A stretch of DNA of 64,000 nucleotides from Arthrobacter sp. NicSoilB4. Its GTDB lineage: Bacteria; Actinomycetota; Actinomycetes; Actinomycetales; Micrococcaceae. Below the pieces are notes generated by a model. The model was not told where the DNA came from and made no database searches. It worked only from the letters and a program-made list of their open reading frames with translations. Shown one piece after another: positions 5,932-13,680 of the stretch; the first letter of the stretch is position 1, and every line of letters begins with the position of its first letter. The position numbers were made by a program, and so were the translations under genes. The stretch covers positions 3,534,001 to 3,598,000 of the forward strand of contig NZ_AP024653.1 of the NCBI RefSeq assembly GCF_019977335.1, given 5' to 3'.

Positions 5932-8850
5932 CTATAGGCCGTGGGTGCGCTCAACGTGAGGTGCCCGGAACACGGGCGGGACCAGGCCTGATTCCTTCAG
6001 GGCCAGGTAGATCTTGTCCCGGGCGATCGGCAGCTCCGCGAACCGGATCCCCGTGGCGTTCCGGATGGCGTTGGCCAGCGCAGGCGCCACCGGGTTGAAC
6101 GGGCTCTCGCTCATGGACTTCGCGCCGAGGGGGCCCAGCTTGTCGGACGTGTCGGCGAAGTACACCTCGCTGCGCGGCACGTCCGCGAAGGACGGGATGT
6201 GGTACTGCCGCAGGATGTCCGTGGTGACCCGCCCGGCGTCGTCCACTCTGACCTCCTCATACAGCGCGGCGCCGAGCGCCTGCGCGATGCCCCCTTCGAT
6301 CTGCCCGCGGCACTGCCGCGGGTTGACCACCACGCCGGCGTCGGCGGCCTGGACGCTCTGCAGGATCCGCAGCTCCCCCGTCCCGGTGTTGACGGCCACC
6401 CGGAAACCGTGGACGTTGAACGCCACAGACCGCGGGGTCCCGCCCCAGCGCCCCTCGCCGGAAAGTTCGACGCCGGCCGCTGCGGCGGCGTCGTACAGTT
6501 CCGTCAGCGGCACCCGGGTTCCCTCGCAGATCACCGCGTCGTCCTCGAGCACGCACCCGGAGGCCTGGACCTGCCGGATGCCGGCGGCGAAGGCGCGGAT
6601 CCGCACGGCAAGCTCCTCTGCCGCGGCCAGCGTCGCCTTGCCGGCCACCACCGTCCCGGCCGAGCCGAAGGCGCCGGAATCGTGGTCGATGAGGTCCGTG
6701 TCCGCCTGCCGGAGCGAGATCCGGTCCGCGGTGGTGGACAGTGCGGTGGCGGCGAGCTGGGTGTGCACGGTGGTGGTGCCGTTGCCGAACTCCGCGGTCC
6801 CCACGTCCACCTGGTAGCTCCCGTCCGGCAGGACCCGGATTTTGGAATGCGCGAAGTGCCCCCGCGGCGGGACGGTGTCGATCATGGACAGCGCCGAGCC
6901 CTCCCCCGTGACCCAGCCCGGCCCGAGGTCGCCGGGGCCGGCGTTCCGGTAGCGGTCCCGGCCGCGCTCCAGGGCGTCCTGCACCAGCCGGGTGCACTGG
7001 TCCAGCCCGTAGCTGCCGTAGAGCACGTCCTCCGCCGGTTCGGCGCGGGTGGAGAGCATGTCGTCACCCTCGCGGACCATGTTGCGGCGGCGGAACTCCA
7101 TCGGGTCCATGCCGATTCCGGTGGCAAGCTCGTCGACGGCCGACTCGATCGCGAAGATCGTCTGGCTCAGCCCGTAGCCGCGGAAGGCGCCGGAGGGCAC
7201 GGTGTTCGTGTAGACGGCGTGGGCGTCCACTTTCTTGTTGGCACAGGTGTACACGCCCAGCGATTCGCCGCAGCCGTGGAACATCACGCCCACGGAGTGG
7301 TTGCCGTAGGCGCCGGCGTTGGTCAGGACCTCCAGCTGCAGGGCGGTCAGCTTGCCGTCGTTGCTGGCGGCGGCCTTGAGGTGGATGGTGAACGGGTGCC
7401 GGGTGGTGGCTGCGGTGAACTGCTCGGTGCGGGTGAACTCGAGCTGCACGGGGCGCCGCAGTTTCAGCGCGGCGAGGGCCACGATGTCCTCGGTGAGGAC
7501 TTCCTGCTTGCCGCCGAAGCCGCCGCCCACCCGTCCCGTGACGACCCGGATCCCTTCCTCCGGCAGGCCAAAGACCCGGCTCAGCGTGCGGCGGACCAGG
7601 AACGGCACCTGGCTGGACGTGCGGACCTGGAGCCGGCCGTCGTCGTCGATCGAGGCGATGGCGGCATGGGTCTCCAGCGCCGTGTGCGCCACCCGCTGGG
7701 TGCGGTAGGTCTGCTCGTGGATGAAGTCCGCGGTGGCGAAGGCCGCCGCGACGTCGCCCAGTTCGGAGTGCAGCTCGGCCACCACGTTGCGCTCCGGCCG
7801 CCCGATGCGGGCCGTGGCGGCGTCCTTGTCCCCGTGGATCGCCGGGGCTCCGGGGCGCATCGCGTCCTGCGGGGTGAACACGGCGTCCAGCACCTGGTAT
7901 TCCACCTTCAGCGCCCGCACGCCGGCTTCCGCCGCGGCGACGGTTTCGGCGACGACGCCGGCGATCCGCTGCCCGACGAAGCGGACCACGTCATCCAGCA
8001 CCCGGGTGTCGTCCGGGTCGTCCGTGTAAAGCTCATGCTGCGCCGTGGAAAACAGCTGCGCGGGTGAGTCCTCGTGGGTGAAAACCGCTTCCACGCCGGG
8101 AATCCGCAACGCCTCCGTGGCATCGATGGACAGCACGCGGGCGTGGGCGTGCGGCGAGCGCAGGAGCTTCACGTGCAGGAGCCCGGGTAGCTCCTCCGCG
8201 GGAACGTCCAGCGTGTAGCGCGCGGTCCCGGTGACAATGGCCTGGCTGGCGGGAGCAGGGACGTCGTCGCCGAGCTGGCCGGGACGCGGGCCGGGCTGGC
8301 CCTCCCCTGCGGTCCCGGATCCCGTCCCCGCGGGGGCCGGGTGGCTGGATTCGCCGTGCGCGGCCTCACCGCAGACGGCATCCGCAATGGCGGTGTAGCC
8401 CGTGCAGCGGCACAGGTTGCCTTTGAGGTTCCGCGGCAGGTCGGCCTTCTGCTCGTCGTCGAAGGTGGCCGCCGTCATCACCATGCCCGCGGTGCAGAAG
8501 CCGCACTGGAAGCCCTGCCGTTCCATGAACTGCTGCTGCATCGGATGGAGCGCGGCGCCGGGGGCGGTTTCTGTACTGGGGGCGGTGGCCGCGAGGCCCT
8601 CCACGGTGGTCACCGCCCGGCCCTCAGCGCGGACCGCCGGGTAGATGCAGCTGTGCACGGGAACGCCGTCCACGTGGACGGTGCAGGCCCCGCAGTCGCC
8701 GCCGTCGCACCCTTTCTTCACGCCGAGGTTGCCCTGCTCCCGCAGGAACGTCCGCAGGCACTGCCCGGGACTCGGTTCGGCCTGGGCCGGGACGCCGTTG
8801 ATCGTAATTGCGCCGTTGATCTCGATTGCGCCGTTGATCTCAGTGCCCAT
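5932..8850 (-). CDS. Xanthine dehydrogenase, fused 2Fe-2S and molybdopterin subunit
   Basis: A 972-residue protein joining two subunits that are often separate. Residues 1-160 are the iron-sulfur part, with cluster ligands C48, C53, C56, C68 and C116, C119, C147, C149 (GDCGACTV and GNLCRCTGY boxes). After a Gly/Pro-rich linker (about 165-195) comes the molybdenum domain with VGGGFGGKQE, AFRGYG and GAKSMSESP, whose glutamate aligns with the catalytic base of xanthine oxidases. With the FAD subunit it would oxidise hypoxanthine and xanthine to urate. The start at 8850 has AGGAAGG upstream and overlaps the FAD gene by 11 bases. The first 19 residues contain a short repeated peptide (EINGAI/EINGAI/TINGV). 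Confidence 0.92.
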   Translation of the reverse strand: MGTEINGAIEINGAITINGVPAQAEPSPGQCLRTFLREQGNLGVKKGCDGGDCGACTVHVDGVPVHSCIYPAVRAEGRAVTTVEGLAATAPSTETAPGAALHPMQQQFMERQGFQCGFCTAGMVMTAATFDDEQKADLPRNLKGNLCRCTGYTAIADAVCGEAAHGESSHPAPAGTGSGTAGEGQPGPRPGQLGDDVPAPASQAIVTGTARYTLDVPAEELPGLLHVKLLRSPHAHARVLSIDATEALRIPGVEAVFTHEDSPAQLFSTAQHELYTDDPDDTRVLDDVVRFVGQRIAGVVAETVAAAEAGVRALKVEYQVLDAVFTPQDAMRPGAPAIHGDKDAATARIGRPERNVVAELHSELGDVAAAFATADFIHEQTYRTQRVAHTALETHAAIASIDDDGRLQVRTSSQVPFLVRRTLSRVFGLPEEGIRVVTGRVGGGFGGKQEVLTEDIVALAALKLRRPVQLEFTRTEQFTAATTRHPFTIHLKAAASNDGKLTALQLEVLTNAGAYGNHSVGVMFHGCGESLGVYTCANKKVDAHAVYTNTVPSGAFRGYGLSQTIFAIESAVDELATGIGMDPMEFRRRNMVREGDDMLSTRAEPAEDVLYGSYGLDQCTRLVQDALERGRDRYRNAGPGDLGPGWVTGEGSALSMIDTVPPRGHFAHSKIRVLPDGSYQVDVGTAEFGNGTTTVHTQLAATALSTTADRISLRQADTDLIDHDSGAFGSAGTVVAGKATLAAAEELAVRIRAFAAGIRQVQASGCVLEDDAVICEGTRVPLTELYDAAAAAGVELSGEGRWGGTPRSVAFNVHGFRVAVNTGTGELRILQSVQAADAGVVVNPRQCRGQIEGGIAQALGAALYEEVRVDDAGRVTTDILRQYHIPSFADVPRSEVYFADTSDKLGPLGAKSMSESPFNPVAPALANAIRNATGIRFAELPIARDKIYLALKESGLVPPVFRAPHVERTHGL

Positions 8851-9799
8851 GCTCAGGCCCTTCCTGCTGCGGTGCCGAAGCCTGCGGCGTAGTGCGCGGC
8901 GGAGGCCAGAAGTCGCCGGAAACATGGACCGGTCCCGTGCCTGCGGGGGCCGCCAGTTCGGCGCGGATTTCCTCGGCGAGCCGGTAGGTCATGTCCTTGC
9001 GCCAGGCGGGCAGGCCGTGGATGTCGTCGTGATAGAGCCCGTCCGGGATGGCGTCGCCCAGCGCGGCGGAGAGCTCGGCAGCCGTAGCTGTTCCGCTGCC
9101 GCTGCTGCCGAGGCGCAGCTGCACGGGGCGTTTGGTGGCGGCGGTGAGAGTGAGGACCAGTCCGCCGTCGGCGTCGAGCCGTCCGATCAGCAGCACGCCG
9201 GAACGTCCGAGGTTGCTTAGGGACAGTCTGCGGAACGCGACCCGCGAGGACAGGGCCGACGCCGGCAGGTGGATGCTGCGGAGCAGCTCGCCGGGTGCCA
9301 GGGCGTTGCGCCCGTCCCCCGTGACGAAGTCCGCCACCGGGATGCCGCGGCTGGCCCCGCCCGGGCCGAGCACCGTGGCCACGCCGTCCAGGGCCGCGCA
9401 AAGGGAAATCATGGGTCCGGCCGGAAGGGATGTGCAGAGGTTGCCGCCCACGGTGGACATGTTCCAGACCTTGAAGGACGCCACAAACGAATCGCAGCAC
9501 GGCCGGATCAGCTCCAGCGCGGCCCAGGCGGCCGCGCGCGTCCGGCCGGTCTCGCTGGCCGGCAGCGCATAGAGCTCGGCAACCGTGCAGGTGGCCGCGA
9601 GCTCGATGCCGGACTCGGACACTGTGATGGCCGGCCAGCCCGTGGAACCGAGGTCCAGGAGCCGCCGAAGCGGTTCCGTGCCGAAGGCGTAGCTGCCATA
9701 GGAGAACAGCACAGTGCCGCCGGCCAGCCAGGCGTCCCCGGCCCGCCAGTCGGCCGGATCCGAGGTGCGGACCACCGCCTCGATGGAGTTCATGTCCAT
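8840..9799 (-). CDS. Xanthine dehydrogenase FAD-binding subunit
   Basis: A 319-residue protein of the CoxM/XdhB type. It has the FAD-binding loop AGGTVLFSYG near residues 25-34, the VGGNLCTSLPAGPM block that contacts the flavin, and a C-terminal CO-dehydrogenase flavoprotein domain. It passes electrons from the Fe-S clusters of the downstream fused subunit to NAD+. The ATG at 9799 has AGGAG six bases upstream. The frame is open further upstream but has no homology there. The start region overlaps the end of the xdhC remnant, and the stop overlaps the start of the next subunit, so all are translationally coupled. Confidence 0.92.
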   Translation of the reverse strand: MDMNSIEAVVRTSDPADWRAGDAWLAGGTVLFSYGSYAFGTEPLRRLLDLGSTGWPAITVSESGIELAATCTVAELYALPASETGRTRAAAWAALELIRPCCDSFVASFKVWNMSTVGGNLCTSLPAGPMISLCAALDGVATVLGPGGASRGIPVADFVTGDGRNALAPGELLRSIHLPASALSSRVAFRRLSLSNLGRSGVLLIGRLDADGGLVLTLTAATKRPVQLRLGSSGSGTATAAELSAALGDAIPDGLYHDDIHGLPAWRKDMTYRLAEEIRAELAAPAGTGPVHVSGDFWPPPRTTPQASAPQQEGPEHGH

Positions 9800-9999
9800 G
9801 GCGTCTCCTGCAGTTCGATGTGGACCTCCAGCTCGCCGCCGCAGGTGAGCCCGACGGCGAACGCGTCCCCGGCGGTGTAGCCGACGAACTCGCGGCGGGG
9901 GCCGCCGTCGGGCATCAGATCCAACATTGCTGCACCCCCTAATTCCCCTGCGGCGATGGTCTGCACATTCTCGTTCCAAACGGGGGCCGGGGAAAGCAC
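9790..9999 (-). pseudogene. Remnant of an XdhC/CoxI-family maturation gene
   Basis: This 69-residue reading frame (GTG at 9999) ends with AGDAFAVGLTCGGELEVHIE. That matches the hallmark end of the XdhC_CoxI domain, where DAFAVGL/CGG/EV is near-invariant. The N-terminal metal/nucleotide part of the domain and the whole C-terminal Rossmann domain of normal XdhC (about 250-350 residues) are absent. XdhC helps insert sulfurated molybdenum cofactor into xanthine dehydrogenase. The stop overlaps the ATG of the FAD subunit, so the remnant may survive because its translation couples to that gene. A short functional protein is possible but less likely. Confidence 0.6.
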
Positions 10000-10048
10000 C
10001 GCCCCGGCCGGGCCCGCCGAAAATCCGCTGCGGTTGCGGATTTCCGCG

Positions 10049-10110
10049 CCCCGGATCCACGCAGCGCCTGTCCAAAAGCGCAGCGCCTGTCCGAAAACGG
10101 CGCGGAACCC
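10049..10110. repeat. Intergenic repeat, family D (GCAGCGCCTGTCC direct repeats)
   Basis: Two direct copies of GCAGCGCCTGTCC followed by an A-run lie between the xdhC remnant and guaD. The block from CCCCGGATCC to ACGGCGCGGAA can be aligned over its whole length with 20884-20945. A small hairpin, AAATCCGC/GCGGATTT, sits just to the left (about 10020-10042). Confidence 0.55.
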
Positions 10111-10111
10111 G

Positions 10112-10606
10112 TTAGTAGTCGATCCGGGACCGGTGGGTCTGCCAGGTGGTGAAGGGCAGCAACACGGCGGGCGCCTCCGGACCGTCCAGCGCCAGCTTGC
10201 GCACGGGCATCACGGCAGCCGGCTGGCCCTTCTCGAAGTACTCGTAGAACACGGCGTCGTCGAATCCCACCGAAGCGGCGTCGTGCCGGTCGGCGGCAAA
10301 AACCACGCCCTCCACCCGGGCCCAGAGGGCCGAGGCCAGGCACATGGGGCACGGTTCGCAGCTGGTGTAGAGCGTGGCTCCCCTGAGTTCGAACCGGCCA
10401 AGTTCGGCGCAGGCCCGGCGGATTGCCGTGACCTCGGCGTGGGCGGTGGGATCGTTGGTGGCGGTGACGCGGTTGACGCCGTCGAACGCTTGTCCGTCCA
10501 CGGTGACAACGACGGCGCCGAAGGGCCCGCCGCTGTTCATGACGTTGGCGGTGGCCAGCTCTATGGACCTGGCTAGATACAGCTGGGCCGTGGCAATGAC
10601 GGTCAT
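10112..10606 (-). CDS. guaD: Guanine deaminase (cytidine-deaminase-like fold)
   Basis: A 164-residue zinc deaminase. The catalytic box H56-A-E58 and the zinc ligands of CEPCPMC (C86, C89) are intact, and the length matches Bacillus-type GuaD rather than the long amidohydrolase guanine deaminases. It would convert guanine to xanthine and feed the xanthine dehydrogenase encoded just downstream on the same strand. The start at 10606 has GGGAG upstream; the longer frame reaching 10825 has no supporting site. It is the first gene of the leftward run. Other nucleoside deaminases share the fold, but the operon context favours guanine. Confidence 0.85.
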   Translation of the reverse strand: MTVIATAQLYLARSIELATANVMNSGGPFGAVVVTVDGQAFDGVNRVTATNDPTAHAEVTAIRRACAELGRFELRGATLYTSCEPCPMCLASALWARVEGVVFAADRHDAASVGFDDAVFYEYFEKGQPAAVMPVRKLALDGPEAPAVLLPFTTWQTHRSRIDY

Positions 10607-10802
10607 GATGCGACTCCCTCTGCTGTGGAAGCCGGAACCGTACCGGAAGGCGATGAGCCGTCGGCGTCGGTTACCAGGCTTCAGCGTTTGCGGTGAAGGT
10701 GGTGTTGCGCCTGGTAGATAGCCTCCCGGCTCCCGGGTGCCCGCCGTTGACACGAGCGAGACTAGCAGCGGAAAGGTGGCTGCGCCATCAATTTTTTGAT
10801 GC

Positions 10803-10831
10803 TTGTGATGCGCCCGCCGCCGCACTAGCCT
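10803..10831 (+). promoter_or_regulatory. Putative promoter of uox leader (TTGTGA-N17-TAGCCT)
   Basis: TTGTGA at 10803-10808 and TAGCCT at 10826-10831 are separated by exactly 17 bases. Transcription would begin near 10838, about 80 bases before the intrinsic terminator and about 175 bases before the uox start. Confidence 0.5.
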
Positions 10832-10888
10832 TGAACCTACTTCGTGGCGTGCGTCACGTGACCTGGGAGCAGCAGGCAGGGTTGTAAT

Positions 10889-10920
10889 GAGCTGGCGTCA
10901 ACTGACGCCGGCTCTTTTTT
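10889..10920 (+). terminator. Intrinsic terminator in the uox leader
   Basis: An 11-bp stem (GAGCTGGCGTC paired with GACGCCGGCTC, one G-U pair) has the loop AACT and is followed by six T's on the plus strand. No plus-strand gene precedes it, so it would end a short leader or small RNA started at about 10838. Confidence 0.75.
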
Positions 10921-11012
10921 GTGGGCCGGCGGAGGAAGAAACGGACGCGAAACGCGTACGAAATTTCTATGTGGCATTTTGGCTCCACCTACCGGAAGTT
11001 GGGAACCGCACC

Positions 11013-11921
11013 ATGAGCAGCAGGATCGTCCTCGGACAGAATCAGTACGGTAAAGCCGAAGTCCGCGTCGTCAAGATCACCCGCGACACGGAGCGCCACG
11101 AGATCGAAGACCTCAACGTCACCTCGCAGCTCCGCGGCGACTTCGCCGCAGCCCACCTGGAAGGCGACAACAGCCACGTGGTGGCCACGGACACGCAGAA
11201 GAACACCGTCTACGCCTTCGCCCGGGAGGGCATCGGCTCCCCGGAGGCCTTCCTGCTCCGGCTCGGCGAGCACTTCACGTCAAGCTTCGACTGGGTGGCC
11301 GGCGGCCGCTGGGAAGCAGAACTCTACCGCTGGGACCGAATCCAGGCCCACGGCGCGCCCCACGACCACTCCTTCGTGCGCAACGGCCAGGAGGTGCGGA
11401 CCGCTGTGCTGGTCCGCGACGGCGCCGACCGGCACCTGCTCTCGGGCCTCAAGGACCTCACCGTCCTCAAGTCCACACAATCCGGTTTCGCCGGCTACCC
11501 GCGCGACAGTTACACCACCCTGCCCGAAACCACCGACCGGATCCTTGCCACCGAGGTCTCCGCCCGCTGGCGCTACCGGACCGGCACGGATTTTGGCTCC
11601 GTCGATTTCAACAAGGGCTACGAGGACATCAAGGCCCTGCTGCTGGAGGGCTTCACCGAAAAGTACTCCCATGCCCTGCAGCAGACCCTGTTCGACATGG
11701 GCGCGAAGGTCCTCGAGTCCCACGGCGAAATCGACGAAATCAGGTTCTCGATGCCCAACAAGCACCACTTCCTGGTGGACCTCTCGCCGTTTGGCCTCGA
11801 CAACCCCAATGAAGTCTTCTTCGCCGCCGACCGCCCCTACGGCCTGATCGAGGCGGCCGTGCAGCGCGACGACGCTGTACCGGCCGAGGCCGCCTGGTCC
11901 GGTATCGCCGGCTTCTGCTAG
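11013..11921 (+). CDS. uox: Urate oxidase (uricase)
   Basis: A cofactor-free uricase of 302 residues that oxidises urate to 5-hydroxyisourate, the substrate of UraH. Family blocks are visible in order: KNTVYAFAR, SFVRNGQEVRT, LKDLTVLKSTQSGFAGYPRD (Phe/Arg/Gln substrate contacts), TEVSARWRY, NKHHFLVDLSPFGLDN and the closing EVFFAADRPYGLIE. The ATG at 11013 is preferred because the protein from there matches the family N-terminus (RIVLGQNQYGKAEVR). The frame is also open back to an ATG at 10887 with an AGGG upstream, which would add 42 unrelated residues. It faces away from guaD and heads a rightward run of glyoxylate and allantoin genes. Confidence 0.95.
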   Translation: MSSRIVLGQNQYGKAEVRVVKITRDTERHEIEDLNVTSQLRGDFAAAHLEGDNSHVVATDTQKNTVYAFAREGIGSPEAFLLRLGEHFTSSFDWVAGGRWEAELYRWDRIQAHGAPHDHSFVRNGQEVRTAVLVRDGADRHLLSGLKDLTVLKSTQSGFAGYPRDSYTTLPETTDRILATEVSARWRYRTGTDFGSVDFNKGYEDIKALLLEGFTEKYSHALQQTLFDMGAKVLESHGEIDEIRFSMPNKHHFLVDLSPFGLDNPNEVFFAADRPYGLIEAAVQRDDAVPAEAAWSGIAGFC

Positions 11922-12077
11922 CGCCGGCCCCAGTCATGATCGGCGGCGGGCGGCCGGAATCATGTCCAGGGAGGCTAGTCTGTTCGCCAAGACCGACCCG
12001 GATCGCTCCCGCCGGAGATCCACCGCCTGACGCACCAAGTGATGCACCGCCTGATTCACCGACGAAGAAGGACCACC

Positions 12078-13676
12078 ATGGCTCTCACAGTTTCAGCCCA
12101 CCGCCCCGTTGACCGCGCCGGGGAGATCCTCACCCCCGAGGCACTGGCCTTCATCGAGGAACTGCACCAGCGTTTCGCCGCCACCCGGGGGGAGCTCCTC
12201 AAGGCCCGTGCGGCCAAGCGCGAGGACGTGGCCCGCACCGGCCGGCTCGATTTCCTGCCGGAGACCCGCGACATCCGCGACGGCGATTGGTCCGTTGCCG
12301 CCGCCCCCGCGGCCCTGCAGGACCGGCGGGTGGAAATGACGGGCCCGGCTGCCCCGGCCAAGATGGCGATCAACGCCCTGAACTCCGGGGCGAAAGTCTG
12401 GCTCGCCGACCTCGAGGACGCCAGCACGCCCACGTGGGCCAACGTGATCGAATCGATCCTGAACCTCCGCGACGCCGCTGCCGGCACGCTGGCCTACACC
12501 TCCCCTGAAGGCAAGGAATACAGGCTCCGGACCGACGCCCCGCTGGCCGTTGTGGTGGCGCGCCCGCGCGGCTGGCACCTGGGCGAACGGCACCTGCTGG
12601 TCGACGGCGAACGCACCGTGGGCGCCCTGGTGGACTTCGGCCTGCACTTCTTCCACACTGCCAGGCAGCTGCTGGAGAACGGCCAGGGCCCCTACTACTA
12701 CCTGCCCAAGATGGAGAGCCACCTCGAGGCCCGGCTCTGGAACCAGGTCTTCGTCTTCGCCCAGGACTACCTCGGCATCCCGCAGGGCACCATCCGCGCC
12801 ACGGTCCTGATCGAGACCATCCCCGCGGCGTTCGAAATGGACGAGATCCTCTACGAGCTCCGCGACCACGCCTCCGGACTGAATGCCGGACGCTGGGACT
12901 ACCTGTTCAGCATCATCAAGTATTTCCGCGACGCCGGCCCGCGCTTTGTGCTCCCGGACCGCGCCACCGTGGCCATGACCGCCCCGTTCATGCGCGCCTA
13001 CACCGAACTGCTGGTCAAGACCTGCCACCACCGCGGCGCCTTCGCCATGGGCGGCATGGCGGCCGTCATCCCCAACCGCCGCGAACCCGACGTGACCGCC
13101 CAGGCGTTCGAGAAGGTGCGCGCGGACAAGACCCGCGAGGCGAACGACGGTTTTGACGGGTCCTGGGTGGCCCACCCGGACCTGGTGCCGGTCTGCCGGG
13201 ACGTGTTCGGCGCCGTCCTGGGCGAACGCCCGAACCAGCTGGACCGGCAGCGCCCGGACGTGTCGGTCACCCCGGACCAGCTCCTGGACATCGCCTCCGC
13301 GAACGGCACGGTCACCGAGGCGGGCCTGCGGCTGAACCTCTACGTCGCCGTCGCCTACACGGCGGTGTGGATCTCGGGCAACGGCGCCGTCGCCATCCAC
13401 AACCTGATGGAGGACGCCGCGACGGCGGAGATCTCCCGCTCGCAGGTCTGGCAGCAGATCCGCAACCAGGTGGTCCTCGCCGACACCGGCCGGACGGTCA
13501 CCCGCGAACTGGTGGCCGGGATCCTCGCAGAGGAAACCGAGAAGCTCCGCGGCGAGGTGGGCGAGGACGCCTTCGCGAAGCATTACCAGCCCGCCAGCAA
13601 GCTCATCGGCGACATCTGCCTCTCCGAGGAGTACACGGACTTCCTCACCACTCCTGCCTACGAACTGGTGGACTGA
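12078..13676 (+). CDS. aceB: Malate synthase A
   Basis: A 532-residue TIM-barrel enzyme that condenses glyoxylate with acetyl-CoA to malate. Diagnostic blocks are VEMTGPAAPAKMAINALNSG, LADLEDASTPTW (catalytic Asp/Glu region), GRWDYLFSIIKYF and GAFAMGGMAAVIP. Length and motifs are those of the A isoform, not the longer G form. The ATG at 12078 has AAGGA nine bases upstream. In this setting it would dispose of glyoxylate released from ureidoglycolate at the end of purine breakdown, as well as glyoxylate from the glyoxylate shunt; no isocitrate lyase is in the window. The next gene begins four bases after its stop. Confidence 0.96.
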   Translation: MALTVSAHRPVDRAGEILTPEALAFIEELHQRFAATRGELLKARAAKREDVARTGRLDFLPETRDIRDGDWSVAAAPAALQDRRVEMTGPAAPAKMAINALNSGAKVWLADLEDASTPTWANVIESILNLRDAAAGTLAYTSPEGKEYRLRTDAPLAVVVARPRGWHLGERHLLVDGERTVGALVDFGLHFFHTARQLLENGQGPYYYLPKMESHLEARLWNQVFVFAQDYLGIPQGTIRATVLIETIPAAFEMDEILYELRDHASGLNAGRWDYLFSIIKYFRDAGPRFVLPDRATVAMTAPFMRAYTELLVKTCHHRGAFAMGGMAAVIPNRREPDVTAQAFEKVRADKTREANDGFDGSWVAHPDLVPVCRDVFGAVLGERPNQLDRQRPDVSVTPDQLLDIASANGTVTEAGLRLNLYVAVAYTAVWISGNGAVAIHNLMEDAATAEISRSQVWQQIRNQVVLADTGRTVTRELVAGILAEETEKLRGEVGEDAFAKHYQPASKLIGDICLSEEYTDFLTTPAYELVD

Positions 13677-13680
13677 GCCC

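Larger units (their letters stand above)
10607..11012. other. 406-bp divergent region between guaD and uox
   Basis: No protein gene is convincing here. The region carries a promoter-like pair, a short leader and an intrinsic terminator on the plus strand (separate entries), all upstream of uox. On the guaD side, TAGTCT occurs on the minus strand at 10758-10763 without a good -35. A perfect palindrome GTCACGTGAC lies at 10853-10862 inside the leader. Confidence 0.6.

Noticed and set aside
10693..10887. Plus-strand 64-codon frame in the guaD-uox gap
   Set aside because: It spans the promoter and leader region, has no ribosome-binding site and no similarity to known proteins.
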